NCBI RefSeq assembly: GCF_023015865.1
Contig: NZ_JALKBC010000015.1
Span: 117,872 to 181,871 of the forward strand
Origin: Arenibacter sp. F26102
GTDB taxonomy: Bacteria; Bacteroidota; Bacteroidia; Flavobacteriales; Flavobacteriaceae
Direction of reading: 5' to 3'
DNA length: 64,000 bases
The position numbers were made by a program, and so were the translations under genes. Of this stretch, positions 1 to 7,525 are shown in pieces (position 1 is the first letter of the stretch; each line of letters begins with the position of its first letter). The notes under the pieces were generated by a model, which was not told where the DNA came from, did not search any database, and saw only the letters and a list, made by a program, of their open reading frames with translations.

Positions 1-1347
1 CAAGGAAAACCTTTAAAGGGTGATTTTTCCATAAGTGTCGCCCTCGATAAAAGCTTTGATAAAAACGATTCCAATATTAAAGATTGGTTTTTGTTAAATT
101 CCGATTTGGGTAATACAGGAGAAAACCCAAATTTCTTTTTTAGTGAGGATTCCGATTTCCGGAAAAAATTATTGGATATTTTAATGCTAACTCATGAATG
201 GAAAAGATTCGCTTGGAAATCTTTTCCATTAAACGAATCTAGTAGAGCGCTAGAATTTCTACCAGAGAAAGGGATTATGATCAATGGAGTAACAAGGGCG
301 TTCGATAATCGTAATCAGCCAATAAAAGCCCTTACGACATTGAGTGTTTTGGGACAAGATATATATCAAGAAAAAAGGCTGACTGATGCACAAGGGAGAT
401 TTAGCTTCGGACCATTGGTCTTTTTAGATAGTGTTGAGGCCATTATAAATGCATCCTCTTTTATCCATGGTAAAAACAAAAATGAAAAAATCTCAATTTA
501 TTTAGATACCGTAATAGCAAAAGTCAATATTGATAATCTGACAGCCAAAGAATCATATAAAAAGACTGTTTCTATTCAAGAGGAACTCATTAAAGATTAT
601 AGAGATAAAGTAAGTGGTTTAGAATATTCTCCTAGGGTTACAGCATTATCGGAAGTTGTAGTAAAAGCAAAGAAAAAAACCAGAAAGGAACGTATTGATG
701 AAGAATTAAATAAAATGACAGTTTATGGCACAGCCCAAAATAGATTATTTCCAGATTCGATATCAAGAAGTACATTGCGCAGTGTTTTCGACATTCTAAC
801 CCAAGTTCCGGGAGTACAGGTTTTGGGCACTTTCCCGAACCAAAGTGTTCGAATTAGAGGAATGAATAGTTTTAGCTCCTCTGGAGACCCACTTTTCTTA
901 AAAGATGGGGTTCCTGTATCCGCCAATTTCGTACAAAGCACGACATTGAACGATGTGCTGTTTGTGGATATCCTCAAGGGAGGAGAAGCTGCTTTTTATG
1001 GGTCTCGTGGTACGAATGGAGTGGTTGCTATATACACAGATAGTGGTCAAAGCTTTGAATCTGGGCTAAAAGAGCAGCCTGATGTTGTCAATTTAGTTAT
1101 TCCTGGATTCTACAATCCAAGAGAATTTTATCACCCAAATTATGGAGTCAAAAAACCAAACCATAAAATATCGGATTATCGCACTACATTATATTGGAAT
1201 CCTGAGGTGATAATTACCGAGGAGACAACAACCAAATTAAATTTCTATACTGGTGATGTGCCAGGAAAATTCACCCTTAGACTGGAAGGGGTCACCACTG
1301 ATGGAAAACTTGTTAGTAAGAATTGTAGCTTTATTATTCTTAACTAG
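1..1347 (+). CDS. TonB-dependent receptor plug-domain protein, 3' part
   Basis: The reading frame is open from base 1, so the start lies outside the window; the first ATG-like codon near 91 is internal. The visible protein carries a carboxypeptidase-regulatory-like segment (GIMINGVTRAFDN.. to ..GRFSFGPLVF), an ALSEVVVKAKKK linker, and then a plug-type domain containing VFDILTQVPGVQVLG, VRIRGMNSF, LFLKDGVPV and AAFYGSRGTNGVVAIYT. No beta-barrel follows: it stops about 100 residues after the plug. Proteins with this plan in Bacteroidota are usually large envelope proteins with several N-terminal domains and a terminal plug, not full transporters. The substrate is unknown. It lies just outside the decayed mobile element and is not visibly broken by it. 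Confidence 0.75.
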   Translation, partial: QGKPLKGDFSISVALDKSFDKNDSNIKDWFLLNSDLGNTGENPNFFFSEDSDFRKKLLDILMLTHEWKRFAWKSFPLNESSRALEFLPEKGIMINGVTRAFDNRNQPIKALTTLSVLGQDIYQEKRLTDAQGRFSFGPLVFLDSVEAIINASSFIHGKNKNEKISIYLDTVIAKVNIDNLTAKESYKKTVSIQEELIKDYRDKVSGLEYSPRVTALSEVVVKAKKKTRKERIDEELNKMTVYGTAQNRLFPDSISRSTLRSVFDILTQVPGVQVLGTFPNQSVRIRGMNSFSSSGDPLFLKDGVPVSANFVQSTTLNDVLFVDILKGGEAAFYGSRGTNGVVAIYTDSGQSFESGLKEQPDVVNLVIPGFYNPREFYHPNYGVKKPNHKISDYRTTLYWNPEVIITEETTTKLNFYTGDVPGKFTLRLEGVTTDGKLVSKNCSFIILN

Positions 1348-1711
1348 GCTTTGTACTCCTAGAGCGGCCACAAGTTAACTTCTTAAATCTTTCGATCATC
1401 CTGCTCTAAAGCTTTATCAACTAGATTTTAGGAAAGTTTTAAAACTAACGCTTTTTGGGCCATTTTATAATAGTATGTCGATTCTTAAAATTCTACATTT
1501 ATAACAAAATCTGTTGAATCTTATGTTTACATAAGTAATTGTTCACCTGATATTATAAATATAGAGCCTTGGCAAAAGTGAATTTAGCAGGGTCAAAAAA
1601 CTTAAATCCCCCTTTTTGAGATTAAAAATGTCTTGATTCCTTCATTTTCATTGTTAATAACTACGAAAATTCAAAGAAATAGTCTTTTGTACAGTGACTT
1701 GGATTGACATC

Positions 1712-1735
1712 ATTTGATATCATATGACATCAAAT
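1712..1735. promoter_or_regulatory. 24-bp near-perfect palindrome with flanking direct repeat
   Basis: Positions 1712-1735 form a palindrome centred on CATATG with a single mismatched pair. TGACATCA occurs at 1705-1712 and again at 1725-1732, exactly 20 bp apart, which puts both copies on the same DNA face. It sits at the left end of the mobile element, about 190 bp before the HTH gene. It could be an operator or a recombinase/excisionase arm site; this is inferred from geometry only. Confidence 0.45.
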
Positions 1736-1883
1736 AAAATTATAGCGTATTGTCTGCAAAATTAGTTGATGCAATTTGTCGTAATTTACTGTATTACAAT
1801 TAGTTGTGAATAACTATTATTATTTTTCCTTTTCTTCGCTTGCCTATTTTTATACATTTATACCCACTGCATAGCTGCAGGAA

Positions 1884-1901
1884 AACAAAAGCGCTTTTGT
1901 T
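1884..1901. promoter_or_regulatory. 18-bp perfect palindrome before the HTH gene
   Basis: AACAAAAGCGCTTTTGTT is a perfect palindrome ending 26 bp before the ATG of the excisionase-like HTH gene at 1928. The position fits an operator for autoregulation of the HTH-vapE unit. The rest of the 1348-1927 spacer shows no gene; it is AT-rich and also holds the palindrome at 1712. Confidence 0.45.
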
Positions 1902-1927
1902 CATTTTCAATCTTAAAATCAAAAAAA

Positions 1928-2212
1928 ATGGACAAAATTAAATTAGAAGAAAAACTCGATAGAATTGAAAGTCTCTTATTGGGTTCCAAAAAAGTACTAA
2001 CCATGGAAGAAGCCTGTGACTACACCGGTATTTCCAGAAGTTATCTCTATAAATTGACCTCTAGAGGAGAAATTCCCTATAGCAAGCCAAATGGTAAAAT
2101 GATCTTCTTCGACATTGATAAGCTTAACGAGTGGCTTCTACAAAACAGTAGAAAGTCACATGATGAAATTGCTAGTGCGGCACTACAATACACATTCAAA
2201 AATAGAAGATGA
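1928..2212 (+). CDS. Excisionase-like helix-turn-helix DNA-binding protein
   Basis: This 94-residue protein has a short N-terminal coiled helix (MDKIKLEEKLDRIESLLLG) followed by a MerR/excisionase-type winged HTH (HTH_17 family) at about residues 24-75. Recognisable pieces are LTMEEACDYTGISRSYLYKLTSRGEIPYSKP and the wing KMIFFDIDKLNEWL. Such proteins in Bacteroidota integrative elements act as excision factors or regulators of the element's own genes. Its stop overlaps the start of the VapE-type gene in an ATGA arrangement, so the two are probably translationally coupled. A perfect palindrome lies just upstream. Whether it controls excision or only transcription cannot be told here, since no integrase is present. 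Confidence 0.85.
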   Translation: MDKIKLEEKLDRIESLLLGSKKVLTMEEACDYTGISRSYLYKLTSRGEIPYSKPNGKMIFFDIDKLNEWLLQNSRKSHDEIASAALQYTFKNRR

Positions 2213-3420
2213 TGGTTTCAGAATATCGAAGCGATTCGCTTTACCACGTCAAGGACCCTCAAAAAAAGACAGTATACGACTACACTATGGAATATCTTGA
2301 GGCAAAGTACGACATCACGTACAACGAGATATCGCACGACTTCCAGATAAGCTTTAATGGTTCCAAAGAATGGCAGTACCTGAATCTTAACTCATTGATC
2401 ATCGAACTGGCCAAAGCGGGCATAGATATTCCGAATGGAAAACTGGAAACCCTCATTCGTTCGGAATGGATTCCCAATTGTAATCCCATTAAGGAATATT
2501 TTGAAAATCTTCCGAAATGGGATGGGGAAGACCATATTCTAAAATTGGCCTCCTATGTGCCGACCTATGAAAATGAGGCTTTTAATTATCATTTCAAGAA
2601 ATGGCTGGTGCGTACCATAAAGTGCGCTTTGGAAAAAAATTACTTCAACAAACAGGCCTTTGTTTTATCCCATAAGGGACAGAACTCCGGTAAGTCCACT
2701 TGGTGCCGGTTTATCTGTCCGCCAGAACTGGAAGAGTATATGGCCGAGGATATAAGCAACGACAAGGATGCCAGGATCCAATTATGCCGGAACTTCCTTT
2801 ACAACCTAGACGAATTGGCCGTTCTTTCCAAAAAGGATGTCAATGCCCTAAAATCATTTTTCTCAAAGACCTTTATCAATGAGCGTTTGCCTTATGACCG
2901 AAAGAATACTACCCTACCTCGTATATGCTCTTTTATAGGTTCCACCAATATGCCCTCCTTTCTAAATGATGAAACGGGTTCTGTCCGATGGCTGTGCTTT
3001 GAGCTCAAGGACAGGATAGATTTTCGGTACTCTAAAGAAGTGGATATAAGTAAGGTATGGGCACAAGCCTATCACCTGGCCTACTCAGACACCGATTTCA
3101 ATCCTGAACTGTCCATCACCGATATCCAAGAAAACGAGGAACGAAACAAAAAATATACCAAGTTGACCACAGAGGAGGAGCTGGTGTCCAAATACTTTGA
3201 AAAGTCCAACGACCTGGACGATTTTGTCACTGCATCCGACGTACTGGTCAAGCTGAGCTGCCTTAATCTTCGCCTGAACCAGATTAATTTGGGCAGGGCG
3301 CTATCCGGATTCAATTTTCAAAGAATAAAACATCCCAAACGGCAGGTTTACGGATATTTGGCCAAACCACTCTTCGTGGGCACCCCTTGGGAAGTGGAAC
3401 TATCAAAAAACAATGAATAG
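2209..3420 (+). CDS. VapE-type P-loop helicase/ATPase of the mobile element
   Basis: This 403-residue protein belongs to the virulence-associated-E family of SF3-like helicases found in phage and mobilizable elements, where it probably unwinds the origin of the excised element. The Walker A motif GQNSGKST lies near residue 160, followed by a Walker B-like NLDELAVLSKKD and a sensor-like SFIGSTNMPSFL. Before these comes the family's EYFENLPKWDGEDHI segment. A C-terminal tail of about 100 residues looks like a small winged domain. The start overlaps the previous stop by 4 bp; an ATG at 2212 is an alternative. A GGTA/TACC-rich repeat region separates it from the primase. Confidence 0.85.
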   Translation: MMVSEYRSDSLYHVKDPQKKTVYDYTMEYLEAKYDITYNEISHDFQISFNGSKEWQYLNLNSLIIELAKAGIDIPNGKLETLIRSEWIPNCNPIKEYFENLPKWDGEDHILKLASYVPTYENEAFNYHFKKWLVRTIKCALEKNYFNKQAFVLSHKGQNSGKSTWCRFICPPELEEYMAEDISNDKDARIQLCRNFLYNLDELAVLSKKDVNALKSFFSKTFINERLPYDRKNTTLPRICSFIGSTNMPSFLNDETGSVRWLCFELKDRIDFRYSKEVDISKVWAQAYHLAYSDTDFNPELSITDIQENEERNKKYTKLTTEEELVSKYFEKSNDLDDFVTASDVLVKLSCLNLRLNQINLGRALSGFNFQRIKHPKRQVYGYLAKPLFVGTPWEVELSKNNE

Positions 3421-3424
3421 CTTC

Positions 3425-3612
3425 TACCTACTTACCTAAAGAACTTTTAGCTCCCAAATGCGGGTGTTTCCTTAAGGTAGGATATATATATACCCTTAAT
3501 TACCTAGGTATTACCAAACCTACCCAAAGTGGTAAGATGGGTAAGCTCAAAATAATACCCACCTAAGCCATGAACACCAATAAATAAGGATTTAGGTAAG
3601 AAGGTAAGGGTA
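3425..3612. repeat. GGTA/TACC iteron-like cluster between helicase and primase
   Basis: I count 14 copies of GGTA or TACC in 188 bp, on both strands, often within longer AGGTAAG or CCTACC contexts. Copies start at 3425, 3433, 3476, 3491, 3501, 3507, 3512, 3521, 3531, 3540, 3556, 3595, 3603 and 3609. About 1.5 would be expected by chance. No gene fits the spacer. Its place between helicase and primase genes suggests an origin of replication or helicase-loading site, but this is inference. Confidence 0.5.
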
Positions 3613-3630
3613 ATTTAAAGAAAAGAGCTG

Positions 3631-4494
3631 ATGAAGGAAAAAAGAACCAATAGACTTTCGTGTGAAAGAGCCCGAACTTATCCCATCGAAAAAGCGCTGG
3701 CAAAACTCGGGCACTTTCCAACAAAGGAATCTAATAAAGAAGCTTGGTTCCTGAGTCCGTTCCGCTCAGAAACCCAAGCCTCTTTCAAAGTATCCAAGAA
3801 ACTGAACCGTTGGTACGACCACGGTATTGGGAAAGGGGGAAATGTAATCGATCTGATTTGTCTAATCAACAACTCATCGGTAAAGGAAACCTTGGATTGG
3901 CTACAAAACGTTAAGATTTCTTTTTCTTTTCAGCTGCCACTTTTTAAAGAGGACAATCAAGATAAAATCGAGATAAAGTATTTCAAGGAACTGGCCCATT
4001 TTGCGCTAAGGGAATATGTAATGAAAAGAGGGATTTCCATATTGACTGCCAGAAAACTGTGCAAGGAAGTCCACTATAAATTTCAGGACAAGATGTATTT
4101 CGCCCTAGGACTAGCCAACACCTCCGGAGGTTGGGAATTGCGGAACAAATATTATAAGAATTCCAGCTCCCCAAAAGACGTCACTCACCGCCAGAACGGA
4201 AACAGTAGGCTGATCGTTACCGAGGGAATGTTCGATATGTTGAGCCTGATGGAACGGGACAAACATCTAATGGAAGTATATGATCTTTTGATATTGAACT
4301 CCCTAGGCTTTATAGAAAAAACGTTTAAGAGGTTTGACGTCTATGAATCGATTATGCTTTATTTGGACAATGACCATGCAGGAAGAAATGCCGTTAAAGT
4401 AATGATGCAACAACAGTCAAAATGCATAGATAGATCCAGCTTATACGAGAATTTTAAAGATGTGAATGCATGGTGGATTGCTCAAAACCAATGA
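3631..4494 (+). CDS. Mobile-element DNA primase (CHC2-like plus TOPRIM)
   Basis: This 287-residue protein has an N-terminal CHC2-like fold with the typical phrases WFLSPFRSETQASFKV and RWYDHGIGKGGNVIDLI, and a C-terminal TOPRIM domain with the catalytic-type elements LIVTEGMFDML (acidic Glu) and LYLDNDHAGRNA (DxD-like). The cysteines and histidine of a true zinc finger are missing in the N-terminal domain, as is common for primases of Bacteroidota mobilizable elements. It probably makes primers for replication of the excised element together with the VapE-type helicase. It has an ATG start; the spacing to the helicase gene is filled by the iteron-like cluster. Confidence 0.82.
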   Translation: MKEKRTNRLSCERARTYPIEKALAKLGHFPTKESNKEAWFLSPFRSETQASFKVSKKLNRWYDHGIGKGGNVIDLICLINNSSVKETLDWLQNVKISFSFQLPLFKEDNQDKIEIKYFKELAHFALREYVMKRGISILTARKLCKEVHYKFQDKMYFALGLANTSGGWELRNKYYKNSSSPKDVTHRQNGNSRLIVTEGMFDMLSLMERDKHLMEVYDLLILNSLGFIEKTFKRFDVYESIMLYLDNDHAGRNAVKVMMQQQSKCIDRSSLYENFKDVNAWWIAQNQ

Positions 4495-4674
4495 ACCGAA
4501 TTGGTAGTTATTCATGATGAGTCTTAGTTGACACAAAGCTAATTCGAACACCAAAGTGTGAGAAATTAGGAATAGCAAGAGGGTAACGGGCAAAGCCACG
4601 TTACGTATTTATTTTGGCACTCAAAACAATGATTATCAGTCATTTATAAATATATCAATTTTTCGGATTTTACC

Positions 4675-4729
4675 AATTTGCGTCAAATGCCCTGTAAACC
4701 CCCATGTTTAGGGAATAATTTGCGTCAAA
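4675..4729. repeat. Direct repeats flanking an inverted repeat before bfmA
   Basis: The 13-mer AATTTGCGTCAAA occurs at 4675-4687 and 4717-4729. Between them lies an imperfect inverted repeat, CCCTgtAAAC and GTTTAGGG around CCCCAT. The second copy ends 10 bp before the ATG of the BfmA-type gene. Such a layout fits an operator for the mobilization gene or part of an origin of transfer. The rest of the 4495-4739 spacer shows no gene. Confidence 0.5.
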
Positions 4730-4739
4730 ACATAAAATT

Positions 4740-5075
4740 ATGGACTCTTTTAAATGCATTCGTTTTAAGAGGGCAACCGTCAAACGTTTCCAGAAATTCT
4801 CATCCACCCATTTTAAATCCCATACGGAAGCCATGGCTACTATGCTCGACTTTTTTTACAATAACGAAATCTCCCCTAAAGAAATATATGGCCCCACCGG
4901 AAGAACCATTGAACAAACATTAACAAAACGGATTAATGCTTTTATCGCCATCCTGAGGAATATTGAAAAGACACAAACTAAGCCCACCGTGGAGATGTTA
5001 ACTTCCTTATTCGAAATGGAAGAGCCCAAAAAGAAGCGATTAATCCTGGAGAAGAAAAGGTTTAAGGAGAGCTAA
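4740..5075 (+). CDS. BfmA/BtgA-family mobilization protein
   Basis: This 111-residue basic protein begins MDSFKCIRFKRATVKRFQKF, with a ribbon-helix-helix-like N-terminus, then KSHTEAMATMLDFF and a helical lysine-rich C-terminus. This matches the BfmA/BtgA family of accessory mobilization proteins known from Bacteroides transposon and plasmid transfer modules, which bind oriT and help the relaxase. In intact elements a relaxase gene follows directly; here it is replaced by a large inverted repeat and a toxin-antitoxin pair. An overlapping frame starting at 4678 is judged spurious because it has no family features. Confidence 0.75.
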   Translation: MDSFKCIRFKRATVKRFQKFSSTHFKSHTEAMATMLDFFYNNEISPKEIYGPTGRTIEQTLTKRINAFIAILRNIEKTQTKPTVEMLTSLFEMEEPKKKRLILEKKRFKES

Positions 5076-5104
5076 TCAAACTTTCATGAGCGCAAATAAA
5101 AAGG

Positions 5105-5176
5105 TGCGCCCTATCCGATTTTTGCTATACGCTTATCTGCCCGAATACTACAAAAATCGGACAGGAACCATGCGCA
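5105..5176. repeat. Large interrupted inverted repeat downstream of bfmA
   Basis: TCCGATTTTTG (5114-5124) pairs with CAAAAATCGGA (5151-5161). The stem continues outward through CCT/AGG and TGCGC/GCGCA with small bulges, giving an element of about 72 bp with a 26-nt loop. A 34-codon frame runs through it from 5086 but shows no family features. It may be a transfer origin, a recombination site or the end of a lost gene. Confidence 0.45.
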
Positions 5177-5290
5177 AAGTTCTTGGGTAAGATTTGGGGG
5201 GTTAAGATAGGTAATAACATTTATTGGAAATAAATATCCATAAATGTAATTTATATAGTATCTTTACGTTTAAATTGAAAATTATATCAA

Positions 5291-5587
5291 GTGCATGTTA
5301 TTTCATTTAAAAAACTAAGAGAGTATTTTTCAAAAGAAACTAATGCTAAAGTAGCACTGCAAGATTGGTATAAAAAGACAAACAAGGCTGAATGGGATAG
5401 TTTTGCCGATTTAAAGAACACGTTCAATTCAGCTGATAGCGTGGGAAACGGGAGGTTCGTTTTTAACGTCAAGGGAAACCATTACCGAGTTGTTGCCATC
5501 GTACGATTTAAGTTCAAGATGGTATTGATACGGTGGGTTGGCAATCACCGGGATTACGACAAAATAAAGAATATAGATAAGCTATAA
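5291..5587 (+). CDS. higB: HigB-family mRNA interferase toxin
   Basis: This 98-residue protein has the RelE-like fold of HigB-type toxins, with sequence signposts ALQDWYKKTNKAEWDSFADLK, GRFVFNVKGNHYRVVAIVRF and the C-terminal LIRWVGNHRDYDKI. HigB toxins cleave mRNA on the ribosome and are held inactive by the antitoxin. The start is GTG or ATG: the sequence reads gtgcATG, and the ATG at 5291 gives the expected length. The toxin precedes the antitoxin with a 4-bp gap, the usual order for HigBA. Location inside a decayed mobile element fits a stabilising role. Confidence 0.88.
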   Translation: MHVISFKKLREYFSKETNAKVALQDWYKKTNKAEWDSFADLKNTFNSADSVGNGRFVFNVKGNHYRVVAIVRFKFKMVLIRWVGNHRDYDKIKNIDKL

Positions 5588-5591
5588 AGAA

Positions 5592-5954
5592 ATGGGAAAA
5601 TTAATTGCACACGAAGCATATGTAAAAGCAAATCTTCGCTTAGAAGAGTTGATAGACGTTGTGGATGATACTATGTCAGCTGATAACCCTTTGGCAAAAG
5701 AGTTTTTGGAGATTACTGATATTATCGAACAATACGAAGAAATCCATTTCCCCATCGGCTTGCCTACCTTACAGGAAATGATCGAACTACGTATGTTTGA
5801 AATGGGACTTAAAAGAAAGGATTTAGCAACTCTCTTAGATACAAGCGCCTCCAGAATAAGTGACTACTTAAACGGGAAAAGAGAGATTACTTTGAACGTT
5901 GCAAAAGCCTTACATCAAAAATTAAATATTGATAGTGATATAATACTTCAATAG
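5592..5954 (+). CDS. higA: HigA-family antitoxin with XRE helix-turn-helix
   Basis: This 120-residue protein has an N-terminal toxin-neutralising part and a C-terminal XRE-type HTH at about residues 58-115 (LPTLQEMIELRMFEMGLKRK, then LATLLDTSASRISDYLNGKR). HigA antitoxins bind HigB and repress the shared promoter. It directly follows the toxin gene (4-bp gap) and the unit ends with a hairpin at 5971-6001. The gene appears intact, so the pair is probably functional even though the rest of the element has decayed. Confidence 0.88.
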   Translation: MGKLIAHEAYVKANLRLEELIDVVDDTMSADNPLAKEFLEITDIIEQYEEIHFPIGLPTLQEMIELRMFEMGLKRKDLATLLDTSASRISDYLNGKREITLNVAKALHQKLNIDSDIILQ

Positions 5955-5970
5955 TTGCCAATTGTATTGC

Positions 5971-6001
5971 ATGAGCCGATTACGACATTTAATCGGCTCA
6001 T
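5971..6001 (+). terminator. Hairpin after higA, stem shared with 59857-59885
   Basis: TGAGCCGATTA (5972-5982) and TAATCGGCTCA (5990-6000) form a perfect stem, extended by one A-T pair, with a 7-nt loop. It starts 17 bp after the higA stop. No run of T follows, so it is not a classical intrinsic terminator. The identical stem recurs near 59.86 kb. Confidence 0.5.
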
Positions 6002-6414
6002 ATGGCATTATTCTATATATTTATTACTTAATCTTCTGATTTCCATAAGACCTTAAAAATAAGGCGAGTATGACTTTTAGTTGATATCGAAAAATGTAGT
6101 TTTGTACCTCATGTGTACCTCGAAGCTTGGGAACCCCTGTAAAATATGGGTTCGTTACTTTCTGTATCGGGAAATAGATAAACCATCTCCTATTTCTGCT
6201 AAGTATTACTGGAGGAACCGAATAAATGCCCTAATATTTGAGTTGCCATAAGGATTATCAGGTGTTCCTAGGTTTGATTCCAAGCTACAAAAAGTAATTT
6301 TCTTATTTTGAATAAGTCTTGAGAATTCCTCCGCTGGCGATTACCTGTGACTAATGCCCCACAATAGTAGGCCAAAGGCTTTGAAGTTTACAACTTTAAA
6401 GCCCAACATATTTT
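6002..6414. other. Spacer between mobile element and miaE
   Basis: No supported gene. A short repeat, GTACCTC at about 6105 and again at about 6114, lies here. The right boundary of the element probably falls in this stretch. No tRNA was recognised that could serve as an attachment gene. Confidence 0.4.
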
Positions 6415-6996
6415 TTATCCGTGTATTGTTTCTTCTTTTCCGTAGTTTTTTATCACTTCAGCTTCAAATTCAACAAGCTCTTGCCAGCGTTTGTCTACAT
6501 CTATATTTTGGCCGTATTTGCGAGCAAAGCCAATAAAAGTGGTATAATGGCCTGCTTCACTAATCATTAGATCGTGGTAGAATTTAGAAAGTTCCGGGTC
6601 CTTTATTTCTTTTGAAAGTAGTTTAAAACGTTCACAACTTCTCGCTTCGATCATAGCGGAAAACAAGAGTCTATCCACCATCGAATTAAGTCTACTGCCA
6701 CCTTTGTTCATAAACTTATAAAGCTCGTTTACATAGCTGTCTTTGCGCTCTCTGCCCAAGGTGTAACCGCGCTTTTTAATGATATCATGTACCATTTGAA
6801 AATGTTCTAATTCTTCTTGGGCCAAAAGGAGTAAATCGGTTACTAAATCGGGGTATTCAGAATTAAGTGTAATAATAGTAATCGCATTGGTAGCGGCCTT
6901 TTGTTCACACCATGCATGGTCTGTTAGTATCTCTTCTATGTTTTTTTCAACAATATTCACCCAACGTGGGTCTGTTGCAAGTTTTAAATGGAGCAT
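6415..6996 (-). CDS. miaE: tRNA-(ms2io6A37) hydroxylase-like di-iron protein
   Basis: This 193-residue protein matches the MiaE family, a non-haem di-iron monooxygenase with a ferritin-like four-helix bundle that hydroxylates the isopentenyl group of modified adenosine 37 in some tRNAs. Visible are the metal-ligand motifs QEELEHFQMVH and, in the second half, MISEAGHYTTF, plus the family phrases HAWCEQKAA and LLFSAMIEARSCERF. Length is typical. It acts in the cytoplasm and stands alone on the minus strand. Enzymes of this family also occur in Bacteroidota, where the exact tRNA substrate is less studied. Confidence 0.92.
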   Translation of the reverse strand: MLHLKLATDPRWVNIVEKNIEEILTDHAWCEQKAATNAITIITLNSEYPDLVTDLLLLAQEELEHFQMVHDIIKKRGYTLGRERKDSYVNELYKFMNKGGSRLNSMVDRLLFSAMIEARSCERFKLLSKEIKDPELSKFYHDLMISEAGHYTTFIGFARKYGQNIDVDKRWQELVEFEAEVIKNYGKEETIHG

Positions 6997-7189
6997 GGGC
7001 TAATATTTTTGTAAAAATAGGAATTAGCTGTAAAAGAATTCATTATTCCGTAACTCTTTACAAAGTGTACTTTTTTGTCCGGAGTTATTTGTGCTACGCA
7101 ATTTTTATTATCCTCTTTGAAAGTTTAAATAAAGAATATTATAAGTAATAAATACTGTTGGATTAATTTTTGATTTTATAGGAGTCATT

Positions 7190-7372
7190 ATGCTTCTTTA
7201 ATTCGGATTGCCTGCCGATGTCGAAAAAGACGGTGCTATCCAAATGGCATTCCAAGGTGAAGATAAAACTGAGAAGAAAAAATATAAGAAATATGAAATT
7301 GGGGCCGGAATTAGACTCTTACTTTTGATTATTGGATTTGCGATACAACTAATATCAAACTATATCAAATAA
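7190..7372 (+). pseudogene. Scrap of a small membrane protein gene
   Basis: An ATG at 7190 is followed after two codons by TAA. The same frame then runs open from 7202 to a stop at 7372, reading FGLPADVEKDGAIQMAFQGE, a lysine-rich stretch, and a hydrophobic helix ending ISNYIK. It looks like the 3' half of a small gene with one C-terminal membrane segment that lost its start. The family is not recognised. Confidence 0.35.
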
Positions 7373-7375
7373 AGG

Positions 7376-7525
7376 ATGATGAAACTTGAAAGCTTGTTTA
7401 ATGAGTTTGCTAAAACAAATAGTTTATCCACACTAGAGGGTCTAAAATCAAAAATTGATAAAGAACTATCAAAGCTGTCCAAATTCGATGATAAAAGAAA
7501 AAAACTTTGGGAAACAGGCGTGTGA
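7376..7525 (+). CDS. Short ORF of unknown function
   Basis: A 49-codon frame starts at ATG 7376 (or 7379), 3 bp after the previous scrap, and encodes a charged, helical protein (MMKLESLFNEFAKTNSLS). There is an AAAGG before the start. It could be the 5' part of a broken gene that was cotranscribed with the scrap before it. No family was recognised. 7526-7785 shows nothing further. Confidence 0.3.
   Translation: MMKLESLFNEFAKTNSLSTLEGLKSKIDKELSKLSKFDDKRKKLWETGV

Larger units (their letters stand above)
1690..6001. mobile_element. Decayed mobilizable/integrative element (boundaries approximate)
   Basis: A plus-strand block of excisionase-like HTH, VapE helicase, primase, BfmA-type mobilization protein and HigBA matches the core gene order of Bacteroidota mobilizable elements (NBU and Tn4555-like). 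I see no tyrosine integrase and no relaxase, so it is either a remnant or depends on helper functions elsewhere. Limits are set by the first palindrome cluster on the left and the hairpin after higA on the right. I could not identify flanking att repeats. Confidence 0.6.

Noticed and set aside
4678..4923. ORF overlapping the BfmA gene in another frame
   Set aside because: It runs through the direct-repeat region, has no family features, and the overlapping frame at 4740 matches a known mobilization family.
5971..6001. CRISPR-like or REP array
   Set aside because: Only single hairpins occur at 5971 and 59857; there is no regular spacing and no cas gene in the window.
6121..6234. Open stretch reading WVRYFLYREIDKPSPIS, possible integrase remnant
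   Set aside because: No match to integrase motifs that I can recognise, and no catalytic residues; too short to support.
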